Assembly (NCBI GenBank): GCA_014529385.2
Contig: CM043965.1
Location: 18,055,912 to 18,119,911 of the forward strand
DNA length: 64,000 bases
Reading direction: 5' to 3'
Origin: Adiantum capillus-veneris
Lineage: Eukaryota; Streptophyta; Polypodiopsida; Polypodiales; Pteridaceae
Part shown: one piece after another, positions 1 to 10,766 of the stretch
Position numbering within the stretch: the stretch's first letter is position 1
Layout of the letters: every line of letters starts with the position of its first letter
The notes under the pieces: generated by a model
Database searches by the model: none
What the model was told of the DNA's origin: nothing
The model's input: only the letters and a program-made list of their open reading frames with translations
Position numbers and translations under genes: made by a program

Positions 1-50
<50 letters not shown>
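1..50. repeat. (AG)n microsatellite
   Basis: An uninterrupted AG dinucleotide run that opens the window and may extend beyond its left edge. It is followed directly by non-repetitive sequence. Confidence 0.98.
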
Positions 51-651
<601 letters not shown>

Positions 652-1200
652 TTCAGGATGTAACTAACATTTGTGTTACTCTCTTTTGAACTCATTTGTC
701 CACCAAGTGACATGCCACTCTCTTTTGAACTCATCTGCATTGAGCATCGCAACTAGTTTTGCTTGGTTGGCCTTGTGCGGTGTAGTTAATGTGTGAAGTA
801 TTTACTGGCTCATTCCTAATAAAATTCGAGATTCATAGTAGCTCTCCGTTTAGTGTTCTTTCTCTTGCAGAATCTATACTGCCTATTTACTGGCTCATTC
901 CTAATAAAATTCGAGATTCATCGGAGCCCTCCGTTTAGTGCCGTTTCTCTTACAGAATCCAGTGTTGCAGCTCTTGGATGTGTGCCACATCAGCATGCAT
1001 AATAAATTCAAGTCTTGCAAATGATCGTCTCACATGGCAGCAGTGGGAATATGAACCAGCGTTCGCCATGTCAACCCATCATAATTTGAAACATGCAACC
1101 AATCATTGCCTACATAATTTGCTGTTGCGCAAATGTAAACTCTTTAATGACCCCCACTCCCCTGGATTTGACGGCCGGGAATGGTTGCCTTCTGACCATT
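652..1200. repeat. Direct repeat R1, copy 1
   Basis: This stretch reappears at 2803-3390 in the same orientation with scattered substitutions and one ~40 bp length difference near the end. It holds an internal tandem duplication of an 85 bp unit (799-883 and 884-968) starting TATTTACTGGCTCATTCC; the second copy shows the same doubling, so the tandem duplication came first. No coding potential is convincing. The repeat ends at the same base (TCTGACCATT) in both copies. Confidence 0.85.
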
Positions 1201-1984
1201 CTGATAATCAGGGTGACCAACAGGCTCCCGACCTCCACCGATTGCCCATGATTAACGGGAACGGTCAGTAGCATTCCCTACACCTTCACTGAGTCGTATG
1301 CCATAGTGAAACCGTGGATTGCCTTGAAACGAGCGAGAGCGAGAGAGCGAGAGAGAGAGAGAGAGAGAGAGAGAGTCGCTTTTATTAGGCTTTTATTAGC
1401 AACATTCTACCTTCTATCACACAACTTGGCCTTCCCCTAAGGTTCAGAGCCTTACTACCTATCACCAACCTTCTCAAGTATACTAAATTGATATTGCAAT
1501 TGAAAAAAAAAGCAGTACTCATATTAGTTTATTTTTAAAAAAGATATTATGGATAGATTGCTTGATAACTTTCTTCTAGGGTAAAAAGATAAATCAAAAT
1601 AAACATAGAAGCTCCATTTGAACAAGTTTATACGGGAAAAGTCTTCCCTTTGAGGAGTTACAAAAGAAAAAGAAAATAGTAGTTAAACTTTTCATACTAA
1701 GGATATAAAAGTAAAATGAAAAACTAGAAAGTGCATCATTTATGTGAGTGCCATACAGAAAGTATGGTGGAGAATCGGCACAATGTCTCTCTAGATCTAT
1801 AAGAAACGGAAGTCTTGCCCTTCTTGTAGTCCATTTCCTATTACATAGTCATGGTATTCAAGAACAAGATAAGAAACATGAGTTTCTCTTTACTAATTTG
1901 GTATTCAAGTCCTTGAGATGGCCATGAGAAACTTTCTCTTGTAATTTTGTATGTTAGTCCTTGCCACCGCTATGTTGGGCATAT
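1201..1984. other. Unassigned AT-rich sequence with a (GA)n tract
   Basis: An interrupted GA microsatellite lies at 1331-1375. The remainder is AT-rich with no supported gene. The part nearest 1985 may be further decayed sequence of the copia element described next, but I could not follow its frame. Confidence 0.5.
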
Positions 1985-2400
1985 TTTGCAATCAACATTT
2001 TTTGAGAGGTCACATTTTAGATAAAAAGTTCGTTAAGAACTTTATGTGTTTTCTAAAGGCACGCAAGTTGGCATACATATCGACCCAAGTAATGCCAAGC
2101 ACAACATGTTTCTCCAATAGCCATTGACTAGCAATGTCGTAGTGAATTCTCTCAACCATGTGAAGGTCTTGCATAAGTAGCACACATGATAGCCTCAAGA
2201 CAAAACAAATGTGGCAAAGCTTAGCTCTTGAGCATACACCACACCATCTTTGTAAGAAACCTATTTTTCCTTTCAGCGACACCATTTTGTTGAGGTGTAT
2301 ACGGCATTGTACATTGGTGTTTTATCCCATAACTAGTCCTAAATGCATTAAACTCATGAGACATATACTCCACCCCTTAATCTGATTAAAGGGTGATCAT
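1985..2400 (-). pseudogene. Ty1/copia integrase remnant
   Basis: Read on the minus strand from about 2400 downward, the sequence gives the end of a copia-type integrase core: a motif close to GVEYMSHEF, then GIKHQCTMPYTPQQNGVAER, which carries the catalytic Glu of the DDE triad. Frame changes and stops interrupt the reading soon after (near 2270-2200), and the match fades towards 1985. No LTRs, RT or gag were found beside it. It is the only clear copia integrase in the window. The family call is firm; the boundaries are approximate. Confidence 0.75.
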
Positions 2401-2439
2401 AGTACAGTTAAAGACTGTAACATTTAATGGCCTAGTAAC

Positions 2440-2640
2440 TTGTGTGTAGTGGAAAATAACATGAACATAGTGAGCATTTCATTAGGATAGATTCCTAATG
2501 AGCATAACAAGAGTGCTTGGGTGGAGAGAGCAACAAAAAGCATAACACCTAGTTAGATAGGCGTGAACAATACTTTAAAAGAGAGAGAAATTAAGCTATT
2601 GACAACAGTTGAGGACCGGATTTACATGATCAAACTGAAG
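2440..2640. repeat. Fragment resembling the LTR unit at 20668-22301
   Basis: The stretch around 2560-2630, with a GTGAACAATACTTT-like string, a GA-rich run and a GTTGAGGACCGGATTTACAT-like string, closely parallels 20806-20880 in the LTR-like unit of element H. It is probably a decayed relict of that LTR family. Outside this core the similarity is weak. Confidence 0.45.
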
Positions 2641-2802
2641 TTAGAGTGAGGTAAAGGATGGTGCTACTCCCCGTCGTAGTCCAGGAGGCGACCTCTTGAC
2701 CTCGGACTGACCTGGGAATAGACCTTTTTGTTTGCACATTCTCTGTAAACATTTTTTTGATTAACTAATGCAATAATCAAATTTTTCACAACTTTACTCT
2801 CC

Positions 2803-3390
2803 TTCAGGATGTAACTAACATTTGTGTTACTCTCTTTTGAACTCATTTGTCCACCAAGTGACATGCCTCTCTCTTTTGAACTCATCTGCATCGAGCGTCG
2901 CAACTAGTCTTGCTTGGTTGGCCTTGTGCGGTGTAGTTAATGTGTGAAGTATTTACTGGCTCATTCCTAATAAAATTCGAGATTCATCGCAGCTCTCCGT
3001 TTAGTGTCGTTTCTCTTGCAGAATCTATACTGCCTATTTACTGGCTCATTCCTAATAAAATTCGAGATTCATTGTAGCCCTCCATTTAGTATTGTTTCTC
3101 TTGCAGAATCCAGTGTTGTAGACCTTGGATGGGTGCCACATTAGCATGCATAATAAATTTCAAGTCTTGCAAATGATTGTCTCATATGGTAGCAGTGGGA
3201 ATGTGAACCAGCGTTCCCCATGTCAGCCCATTAGAATTTGAAACATGCAGCCAATCATTGCCTACATAATTTGCTATTGCGCAACTGTGTCGTCTCCCTC
3301 CACTATGCAGCCTATGCTTCACATGTAAACTCTTTAATGGCCACCACTCCCCTGGATTTGACGGCTGGGAATGATTGCCTTCTGACCATT
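2803..3390. repeat. Direct repeat R1, copy 2
   Basis: Second copy of the 652-1200 repeat, again with the 85 bp tandem duplication (2950-3034 and 3035-3119). It is longer because of an extra ~40 bp segment near 3285-3325. Its last base is immediately followed by the truncated 5' edge of element A, so the repeat end coincides with a rearrangement breakpoint. Confidence 0.85.
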
Positions 3391-4017
3391 ATGTATCCTA
3401 GAAAGGGACTGTACAGACGAAGCCTACATACCTGAACCCTTCCTAGAGCATTTATTCAAACCATTCGGGTGGACTCAAATCTTAGCGACAATGGATGTAT
3501 ATGTGAATACATCTATGCCTACTCAATTTCTCAATGAGGATGGCTACAACATAATTCCCATCCAAATGATCTCAGTCCTTAACAGTGAAAATAAGGGTGA
3601 GGAAACAAAGGACTTGATGAAAGCTCAGCAAGTCTTTTCTGACCTCTATTACGATGCAACTAATGAGTTGGATGAACACTCAACTACCTCCAAATATTTG
3701 GGATCCGAAAAAGAACATACGAGAGCTCAACTACTCTTAAGGGGAAGGGACGAAAAGTTTTTTGACTTTCCAAACTAGAAATCAAGAAGACAAAAATGGT
3801 ATAGAAGAAAGAGGGACACTAAAATTGTGAAAGCATGACCTATGCCGTCAGTCTCCAGTAAAACACAATTCTTGATGCAGATAGATGCTAATGATTGTGT
3901 CAAAGACAAAATAACTAGTAGATATCCTTTAAATGGAGACTAAAAAATGTCTCAGACATCGAGAAAAACAAGGAAGGGTAATCAAGAAGAACATCAGGAT
4001 AAAAAACCACTCATGAC
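3391..4017 (+). pseudogene. Element A: protease-RT spacer of pol
   Basis: An open stretch at 3491-3778 encodes an acidic, low-complexity segment (for example NEDGYNIIPIQMISVLNSE) that corresponds to the minus-strand spacer of element C at about 46530-46150. It has no recognised domain. In C this segment lies between retropepsin and RT, which shows that A has lost everything upstream of it. Confidence 0.6.
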
Positions 4018-5758
4018 AGAGTCGAATGGAAAAATAAATATCAAGAGTTGAGAAAAGCTCTAAAGGAGATATACACCACCGAAATGGAAACCACGGAAGA
4101 GGATGGGAAGGATGTAATGCATGTTCCATCCCATTACAAAAAGTATACTCTCCAAGATCGGAAAATCATAATGGAACAACCTATTAGGGAACTACGGAAA
4201 CAAGGCGAGTCTTACGAAGGACCCAAAAATGCTAAAAGGGTAGACTTGGTTGAACCAGGAGAAGAGCCTAGACTAGCCTACATTGCAAATGAACTAACAA
4301 AAGAAGAAGAAAATCTTTTGCTAAGCTTGTTAAAGGAATATCGGGATATCTTTGCTTGGTCTTACAAGGATCTGAAGGGTGTTGATCCAGAAATCTGTCA
4401 ACATACTATACCCATGAGAGATGATGCAAAACCAAGTAAATAGAGACCATACACTTATAACAAAACATTTTCCAGGAAGATCAAAGAAGAAATTGAAAAA
4501 CTAAAGGAAGCAGAATGCATTTACGAAATTGAACACACTGATTGGGTGTCCCCAATTGTGGTAGTACCTAAGAAGAATGGGAAATTACGAGTGTGTGTTA
4601 ATCTCAAAAAAGTGAATGCAGCTACCATTAGAGACAACTTTCCTGTCTTGATAACTGAGCACGTTTTAGAACGAGTGCCAGGAAAAGAAGCTTATAGCTT
4701 TCTAGATGGTTTTTCGGGATACAATCAACTTTTGGTTGACTCAAAAGATAAACACAAAACTGCTTTTGCAACAGAATGGGGTATATTTGCCTATCGGCTT
4801 ATGCCGTTTGGGTTAACTGATGCTCCAGCCACATTTCAGAGATGATGAGCCATGGTTTCAAAGAGTATCTTCAGAAATTCTTGGAAGTATACATGGATGA
4901 TTTATGTATACATTCGTCAATCCGAGCTGATCATTTTGAACACCTCAAAAAGGTATTCGAGAAATGTAGACTTTACAGGATTTGCTTAAACCCTGAAAAG
5001 TGCACATTCATTGGAAGACAAGGAAAAATTCTTGGACATAGAGTGTCTAAAAATGGCATAGCTACCGATTTTAAAAAGATTCATGTCATTGCTAATTTGC
5101 AAGACCAACAACAGTCAAAGGGGTACAAGCCTTCATGGGACATTTTGGATATTACCGACGGTTCATCTACATGTATGCCATAATTGCAAAACCCATGTGT
5201 AGCTTGATTATGCACTTTGAATGGACCGAGGCATATGAAGAATCCTTCATGAAGCTTAAGCAAGCCCTCACCTCAGCTCCAATATTGAAAGCACCCGATT
5301 GGGATAAAGTATTCCAAGTGCACGTTGATGCTTCAAACTTTGCTATTGGTTGTATACTAGCCCAACCAAGAGAGGGAAAAATTGACTTTCCTATTTCTTA
5401 TGCTAGCCGACAATTAAATATGGTAGAAAAGAATTACACCACCACTGAGAGAGAAGGACTAGGAATGATTTATGCTGTTAAAAATTATAGACATTACCTA
5501 TTGGCCAATAAGTTTGTGTTCTTTGTGGACCACCAAGCTTTGTTATATTTGGTCAACAAGCCATGCAGCACAGGGAGAATAGTGCGATGGTTCATCATTC
5601 TTATCGAATTTGATTTCACTGTGGTTGTTAAAAAAGGCACTACACATCAACGAGCAGATCATTTGTCCAGGATTGTTTTGAGGGAATCACCTAAAGGGGT
5701 AGATGATGATCTACCAGATGCCTATTTGTTCTCCGTGGAAATGATACCAAGATGGTGA
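4018..5758 (+). pseudogene. Element A: reverse transcriptase-RNase H
   Basis: RT reads in one frame from 4048 to 4845, broken by a TAG at 4441 where element C has Gln. It shifts frame near 4842 and again near 5135. Visible motifs are WVSPIVVVPKKNGKLRVCV (fingers), LMPFGLTDAPATFQR (palm) and the catalytic YMDD in EVYMDDLCIHS. RNase H follows in 5135-5758 with all acidic positions present: the Asp of HVDASNFAIG, the Glu of EREGLGMIYA, the Asp of VDHQAL and the Asp of RADHLSRI. Ty3/gypsy RTs copy the element's RNA into cDNA inside the particle. Here the two frameshifts and the stop make it a pseudogene, but the catalytic residues survive. Confidence 0.92.
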
Positions 5759-6130
5759 GAAAAAATTGTGTCATTAATGATGATAGCTCAAGTGTATTCA
5801 CCACTTCCTATCATAGTTGATTTAATCGAGCAATCGGCTACGTATCAATTAGTAGTTGGAAGGCTATATAAAAGAAATCGAGACGGGATATTGATTTTAT
5901 GCATTAACCCTGAAGAAAGGGATCAGTACCTAAGTCAAGCACATGTTACCATAGTAGGACTTCACTTTGCGGAAGACCAAACTATGCAACGAATCTTAAG
6001 ACTATGAGGAGAGATGTTTGATCTTTTGTAAGAGATTTCCCTCAATGTCAGAAACAACAACCCATTCCTCATGTAACATTGTTTCAAATGTCACCTGTTC
6101 CTAAGTGGAGTAACTATCTGGTCACTTAAT
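5759..6130 (+). pseudogene. Element A: first HHCC zinc-binding module
   Basis: The segment gives a run like AHVTIVGLHFAEDQTMQRIL, the His-His half of an integrase-type zinc finger. After a stop and frame change the Cys half follows as FPQC, the first Cys being replaced by Phe. The equivalent place in element C (43870-44030, minus) has the complete form H-x6-H ... CPQC. This module comes before a second, separate HHCC module at 6290-6450, so the family carries two. It is decayed in A and probably non-functional. Confidence 0.75.
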
Positions 6131-6156
6131 TATCAAGTCAAACATTTCCTGAGGAT

Positions 6157-7440
6157 ATGAGTAAACGACGTCAAAGAGCAATTGAAATGGAAGCAAGAGA
6201 CTATGCTCTTATTGGGAACCAATTATATTGGCAAGGTAAAGGTCAACATTTGCGTCTTTGTGCAAATGAAAATGAGTATATTTCGATTATAGAACAAGCA
6301 CATGCTGGATTAGCTGGAGGTCACTTTTCTAGTGACACCACCGCAAGAGCAATCTTGATGGCAGGCATATGGTGGCCAACACTTTTTGCAGATGCCAAAG
6401 AATATGTTCAAAGGTGTGATGCTTGTCAACAAGCAAAAATGCCAACACGAGTAGACAGCATGCCCTGAAGACCAATGATGGGTGCCAGAGCCTTCGCAAA
6501 ATGGGGTATAGATTTTGTGGGACCGATATAGCCACCTGCTTATAGAACCCAAGCTCAATATATCATTGTAGCCACAGACTATTTGACCAAATGGGCCGAG
6601 GCTAAAGCGACTCAAAGAAATGATGCCAGGACCACTGCTGCATTCTTATATGAGTGTGTATTCGTAAGGTATGGACTGCCAATAGAGATTGTCAGTGATC
6701 GGGGAACTCATTTCCTCAATGAGGTAATTTAGAGTATCTGCTAAATGAGCTTATGGTTATCCATAAAAAATCAGCTCCCTATCACCCACAAGAAAATGGA
6801 CAAGCTGACCATATGAATAAAATTCTTAGCTCAATCTGACCAAAGTGGTTAGTTCAGGAAGGACCGACGGGGAAATGAATCTCCATGTTGCTCTATGGGC
6901 TTATCGAGTTTCATTCAAAACAGCTTTAAATGCTACACCCTTTAACGTTTTTTATGGTCTTGATGCCATATTGCTAATAGAATTTCTATTGCCGACATTA
7001 AGGGTAGCACAGACTCTTGAGTGGACTGGATATGAATTTTCACAAAGACTTGAAGATTTGGAAAATCTAGACGAGCAAAGGCTAATTGCTGTAGCTCATA
7101 TCTATGCACAAAAGAGGAAACAAAAACAATTTTTTGATTCCCACTTAATCACCAAAATTTTCAAGAAAGGGGACTTAGTTCTAGTCTATTCCCTTAAGCA
7201 ACACATTCCCAAGTTTAAGAAAAAGGGAAATGGACCATTTATCATTGAAGATGTATCCCCAAGTGGAGCAGTAAAATTGTCAACCATAGATGGTGAGCCA
7301 ATGGCTAATTTGATTAGTGGATGTCGTTTAAAGAAATACAATTTTCCACTAACCGATGAATTGCTAGAGAGAATGCATGCAGCCAAACAAAGGAAGATGA
7401 AGCGACAACAGGTTATTGATGAAGCCCAAGAGGAAGCTAG
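6157..7440 (+). pseudogene. Element A: integrase
   Basis: The second zinc module is intact (AHAGLAGGHF ... CDACQQAK). The catalytic core follows with WGIDFVGP (first Asp) and IVSDRGTHFLNE (second Asp). The Glu motif region, PYHPQENGQADHMNK, has Asp where Glu is usual. Stops or frame changes occur at about 6466, 6529, 6730 and 6838. The C-terminal region in 6845-7400 has the GNGPFIIEDVSPSGAV form of the GPY/F module, followed by a basic coiled stretch. Integrase joins cDNA ends to host DNA; this copy is inactive by sequence. Confidence 0.9.
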
Positions 7441-7483
7441 ACTTCGGGTACTCAAGTGTAAAGCTGCTCTCAAGAATCAACAG

Positions 7484-7965
7484 ATACCGATTTCCATTAA
7501 CACTTTGGAAATAAACGATCGACGATGGGAATTACCTAAAGGTGCAGTTTCAATAGATGATGACTGGTTAGATGGAATGGATCTCCGCATCAAAGTAGAG
7601 CTCAACAATCATAGCACCAATGCTTTGGTAGACACAAGATCTAGAGTGAATGCAGTCAGTTATTCCACATACAAGAAAGAAACAAATCAAGCATTGACCG
7701 CAGGAATAAGGACAACAAAGGATGCAACAAGAATCCGAATCCAACATTGGGAGTGGTCAACTTGAACGTGGTAGTACATGGATGTTCATGTTTGCATAAG
7801 TTTGTCTGCTTGCCAAATGAACACATGACTTAGACTATGATTCTTGGTATTCCTTGGATGCAAACATACAAAGCAGTACCAGATTGGGATACAAACCAGA
7901 TAAAGCTATCACTTAAAGGAGGGCAACTCATTGTTCCCATTGCACCAAGAAAAGTGGAATGGAAA
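7484..7965 (+). pseudogene. Element A: retropepsin-like segment downstream of integrase
   Basis: In continuous reading after the integrase C-terminus there is LDGMDLRIKVEL, then NALVDTRSRVNAVSYSTYK, which has the shape of a D-T-G flap region with Gly changed to Arg. After a stop at about 7763 comes TMILGIPWMQTYKAVPDWD, the ILG-x-PW signature near the end of retropepsin-like folds. Retropepsins are normally encoded before RT, and element C does have a normal one there (46791-47270). So this is a second protease-like domain or a domain moved to the 3' side. It is too decayed to be active. Confidence 0.65.
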
Positions 7966-8636
7966 AGGTGCAATCAGAGGACCAGTCCATGAAGAAAATC
8001 TTCTCCATCCCCTCGACAAACAAATGCTACAAGTAGCATGCAAGGAGTCAAGAAAATCTGGGTACCAAAAGCACAACTTGTGGATAAACCCAATCAAATC
8101 TGGGTACCTAAAATTTCACCAATGAAACAGAAGACGGTTCCAAGGATTCGAGCATCTATGATCAAGGAACCTAACATGAAAAAGGTTTGGAAGAAAAAGG
8201 AGCACATATCTTCTCCACACAACGCAAAACCAACCAAACAGTGGCAAGTTAAGTCTCAACGGACTCTCAACCACCATGCACCAAGCAAACCGAGCTACCA
8301 ATGGCGAGAAAAAACTCGACAACCGTCTAAAGTGCTACCAACAGCTCAAGCAATCAGCGTGCTTAAACATCCTGTGGTACTATCAAGCAGAGAGCACAAA
8401 GGCTACATGATTTGGTCTTTGGAAGACACCAGCAACAAACCTCGACATCAGAAACCCTTGAGTTATTTACTCAAGACCCAACTCTTGCACAACATATTGA
8501 GTTGAATTGCATTGATCTTCATATCATGGTAGATCCAATCAAGGCTATTCATAGACACAATTGTTCAACCCATGCACACAGCCATCCCGGAGAACGCCCT
8601 CTCGGAGGGGTGGAAGGGTACTACTAAATACTATGT
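7966..8636 (+). pseudogene. Element A: basic C-terminal tail of pol
   Basis: Overlapping open frames (7931-8125, 8038-8505, 8412-8627) encode a Lys- and Trp-rich tail. The track KKIWVPK, NQIWVPK and KKVWKKK recurs about every 15-30 residues. Short W-x-P-K repeats of this sort suggest a nucleic-acid-binding extension; the function is not known. Reading frame changes prevent a single protein. It ends before an AT-rich non-coding stretch. Confidence 0.5.
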
Positions 8637-10766
8637 AATTAAGGGCAATGTTTGAAGAGGGAGGAAAAAGTTTCATGTTGACGTGTGATTTTTGAAAAAT
8701 TACCTAATAATGTCCTTATAATTCATGAACTGGGGAAAAGTCGCTAAGAATATCTTCCCGAAGAGTGTAAATAGTGTATATACTATCAGAAAATCATAAA
8801 AAATAGTCCTTTTTGGGTATTTTTCATCATTTTTGCTGATAGGAAGGCTTAAAAATGGAGAAATCCGACAAAAAATAATAAAGCTGTGTTTTTAAAGGGA
8901 TTTTATTAATTATTGGATTTTCACTTTACTTTTTTAGAGCATTTTTCTATTTTCTTTGATTTTTTCAATAAAAAGATCAAAAATTAATAATAAATAGCAG
9001 GAAAGCTCAGATGGAAAATTGGAAGACACGTTGGTGATCAGAAAGACAAGGCGGACAAGCATAAAAATTTTCAACGAAATCAGAAGATGGAAGCAGGAAG
9101 CCTAAATTAGGCGCCCAGGCCTATTTCTGTAAAATTTTTGCAGAAGGAGCTATAGGAGTCCGTTTTGGGAAATTTTTGATCATAACATGGATTTCATGGC
9201 CTAATAGGACTAACAAGGGAATCTGAGGAAATTCGGTTCAGGAAGACCGTGTATAGATAGCCAGGGTAGGCTAAAACCACCTCATTTCCACTAGTTGACC
9301 TTTTTGAGCACCGTCTCACACGAGACATGAATCAATGATCCATTTTGTATGGTCGGTAGCTAGTCTAAAGCCTTAGAAAAAACCCTAGAAGCCGAGCAGT
9401 ACACAAAGATCTACGACCTAAAAAGTGACCATAGCGGCCTGCCAGCTTGACCAAATCAGATGGGATCTGAACCATAGCATGCCCTAACATAATAGAACCA
9501 TTCCATACCATCAGATGATCATTCAGCTGGGGTCAAGGGGGTCCTCAATAGAGAATCAAGGTTTTTTGGGGAAAGGCCAGAATTTCGACCTGACTCCACA
9601 GATGGCCTGCTAATGAGGTCCATATACAATGTATATGAGTGGTTTGGAGAAATCCAATCAAGTAAAGCCCTCAAAAAGCGAAAAACGGCTCGAAGGTTAC
9701 AAAGCGTCAAATTCGACATACGAGGCCAAACTGACTCCAAATGAGCCAGAATTGGACATGTAGCTTCACGATGATGTTACAGACAAGTCCAAAGCCTTAA
9801 AGTTGACCGACCAACCCAATAGATAGAGTAATCACAAAAAATGGTGATTTCAAAGTCAACAGAGCACAAAGTGATGCCGACATGACCAAACTGGACCAAA
9901 TTCAATTTAGGACTTGTATCAGGTGTATGAAACATGTTTAGGTCAAAATTTATGTGAAATGCAAGTTTTTGTCACTGTTGTAAATAATCGCGATTAATTA
10001 CCATTGCAACTTTTTGCATGAAAATTGTCAAATCACCTCACCTATCATGTGTACACACCTATTACATGCCAAAAATCAAGTATGAGCCAAAATGACCACC
10101 CATTACTTGCAAAAGTGCCAAAAAACACAAAGAAATCTGTGAAAGTCAAAATTTGGGTTATGGACAACTTCTCTTGATCCAAATCACCTCATATTTCATA
10201 TCCAAGGTCTATACCATGCCTAGAACCAGTCTATGCCCAAAAATGTCAATTTTGGAAGAAAAGTTAATAATCGTGATTATTTACTTTTTGGCCAAAATGG
10301 GGCAATTTGGAAAATTTGTCATCATTTATCCAAAGTACATGCTGTGATAAGCCCACTAGCCAATTTTTAGTCAATTTGGATTTCAAAATCTCAAATTTTC
10401 TTTATATCTACTACTGTTTCAGAGACCTAAAGCCAAAATCTAGTACCATTTTCACCCTATACATCCAAATGAGCCCATATTTCCCTCAGAGCATGTAATT
10501 GGCATATACTTCAGGCCTATAAAGCCAGTTTGCAAAAAAGTTGAAAATTTTCCCAGCTATTTATAATCGCGTTTATTTACTTTGGTTGCAAATTTTTGTT
10601 TGACCATACAGTTTTGTTTCTTGCATGATTTTATGCATCTTTGCTTGTTCAAAAATTGATTTGAAGCAATTTGGACCAGATTATCAGCATGTCAATCTAA
10701 AAGGACATTCTGGAGAAAAATCTAACAACTCCGCTAACTTTGCACTCTATTCACTGAACAGGAGCA
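8637..10766 (+). other. Element A: long non-coding stretch between pol and ORF3
   Basis: About 2.1 kb with no convincing gene. The 3' half carries recurring near-perfect palindromes (separate entry). In other plant gypsy elements with a 3' ORF a spacer of this kind can hold a promoter or splice acceptor for the downstream ORF. I see no motif that proves this here. Confidence 0.6.
9980..10580. repeat. Palindrome array in element A
   Basis: Three near-palindromic sites resembling TAAATAATCGCGATTATTTA lie at 9980-10001, 10263-10284 and 10559-10580, spaced 283 and 296 bp. The same motif, with the same ~284 bp spacing, occurs in the leader of element C (50885-51890) and once, in half form, in the LTRs of this family (about 13948 in A). 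The spacing suggests a very diverged tandem repeat with one conserved palindrome per unit. Confidence 0.75.
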
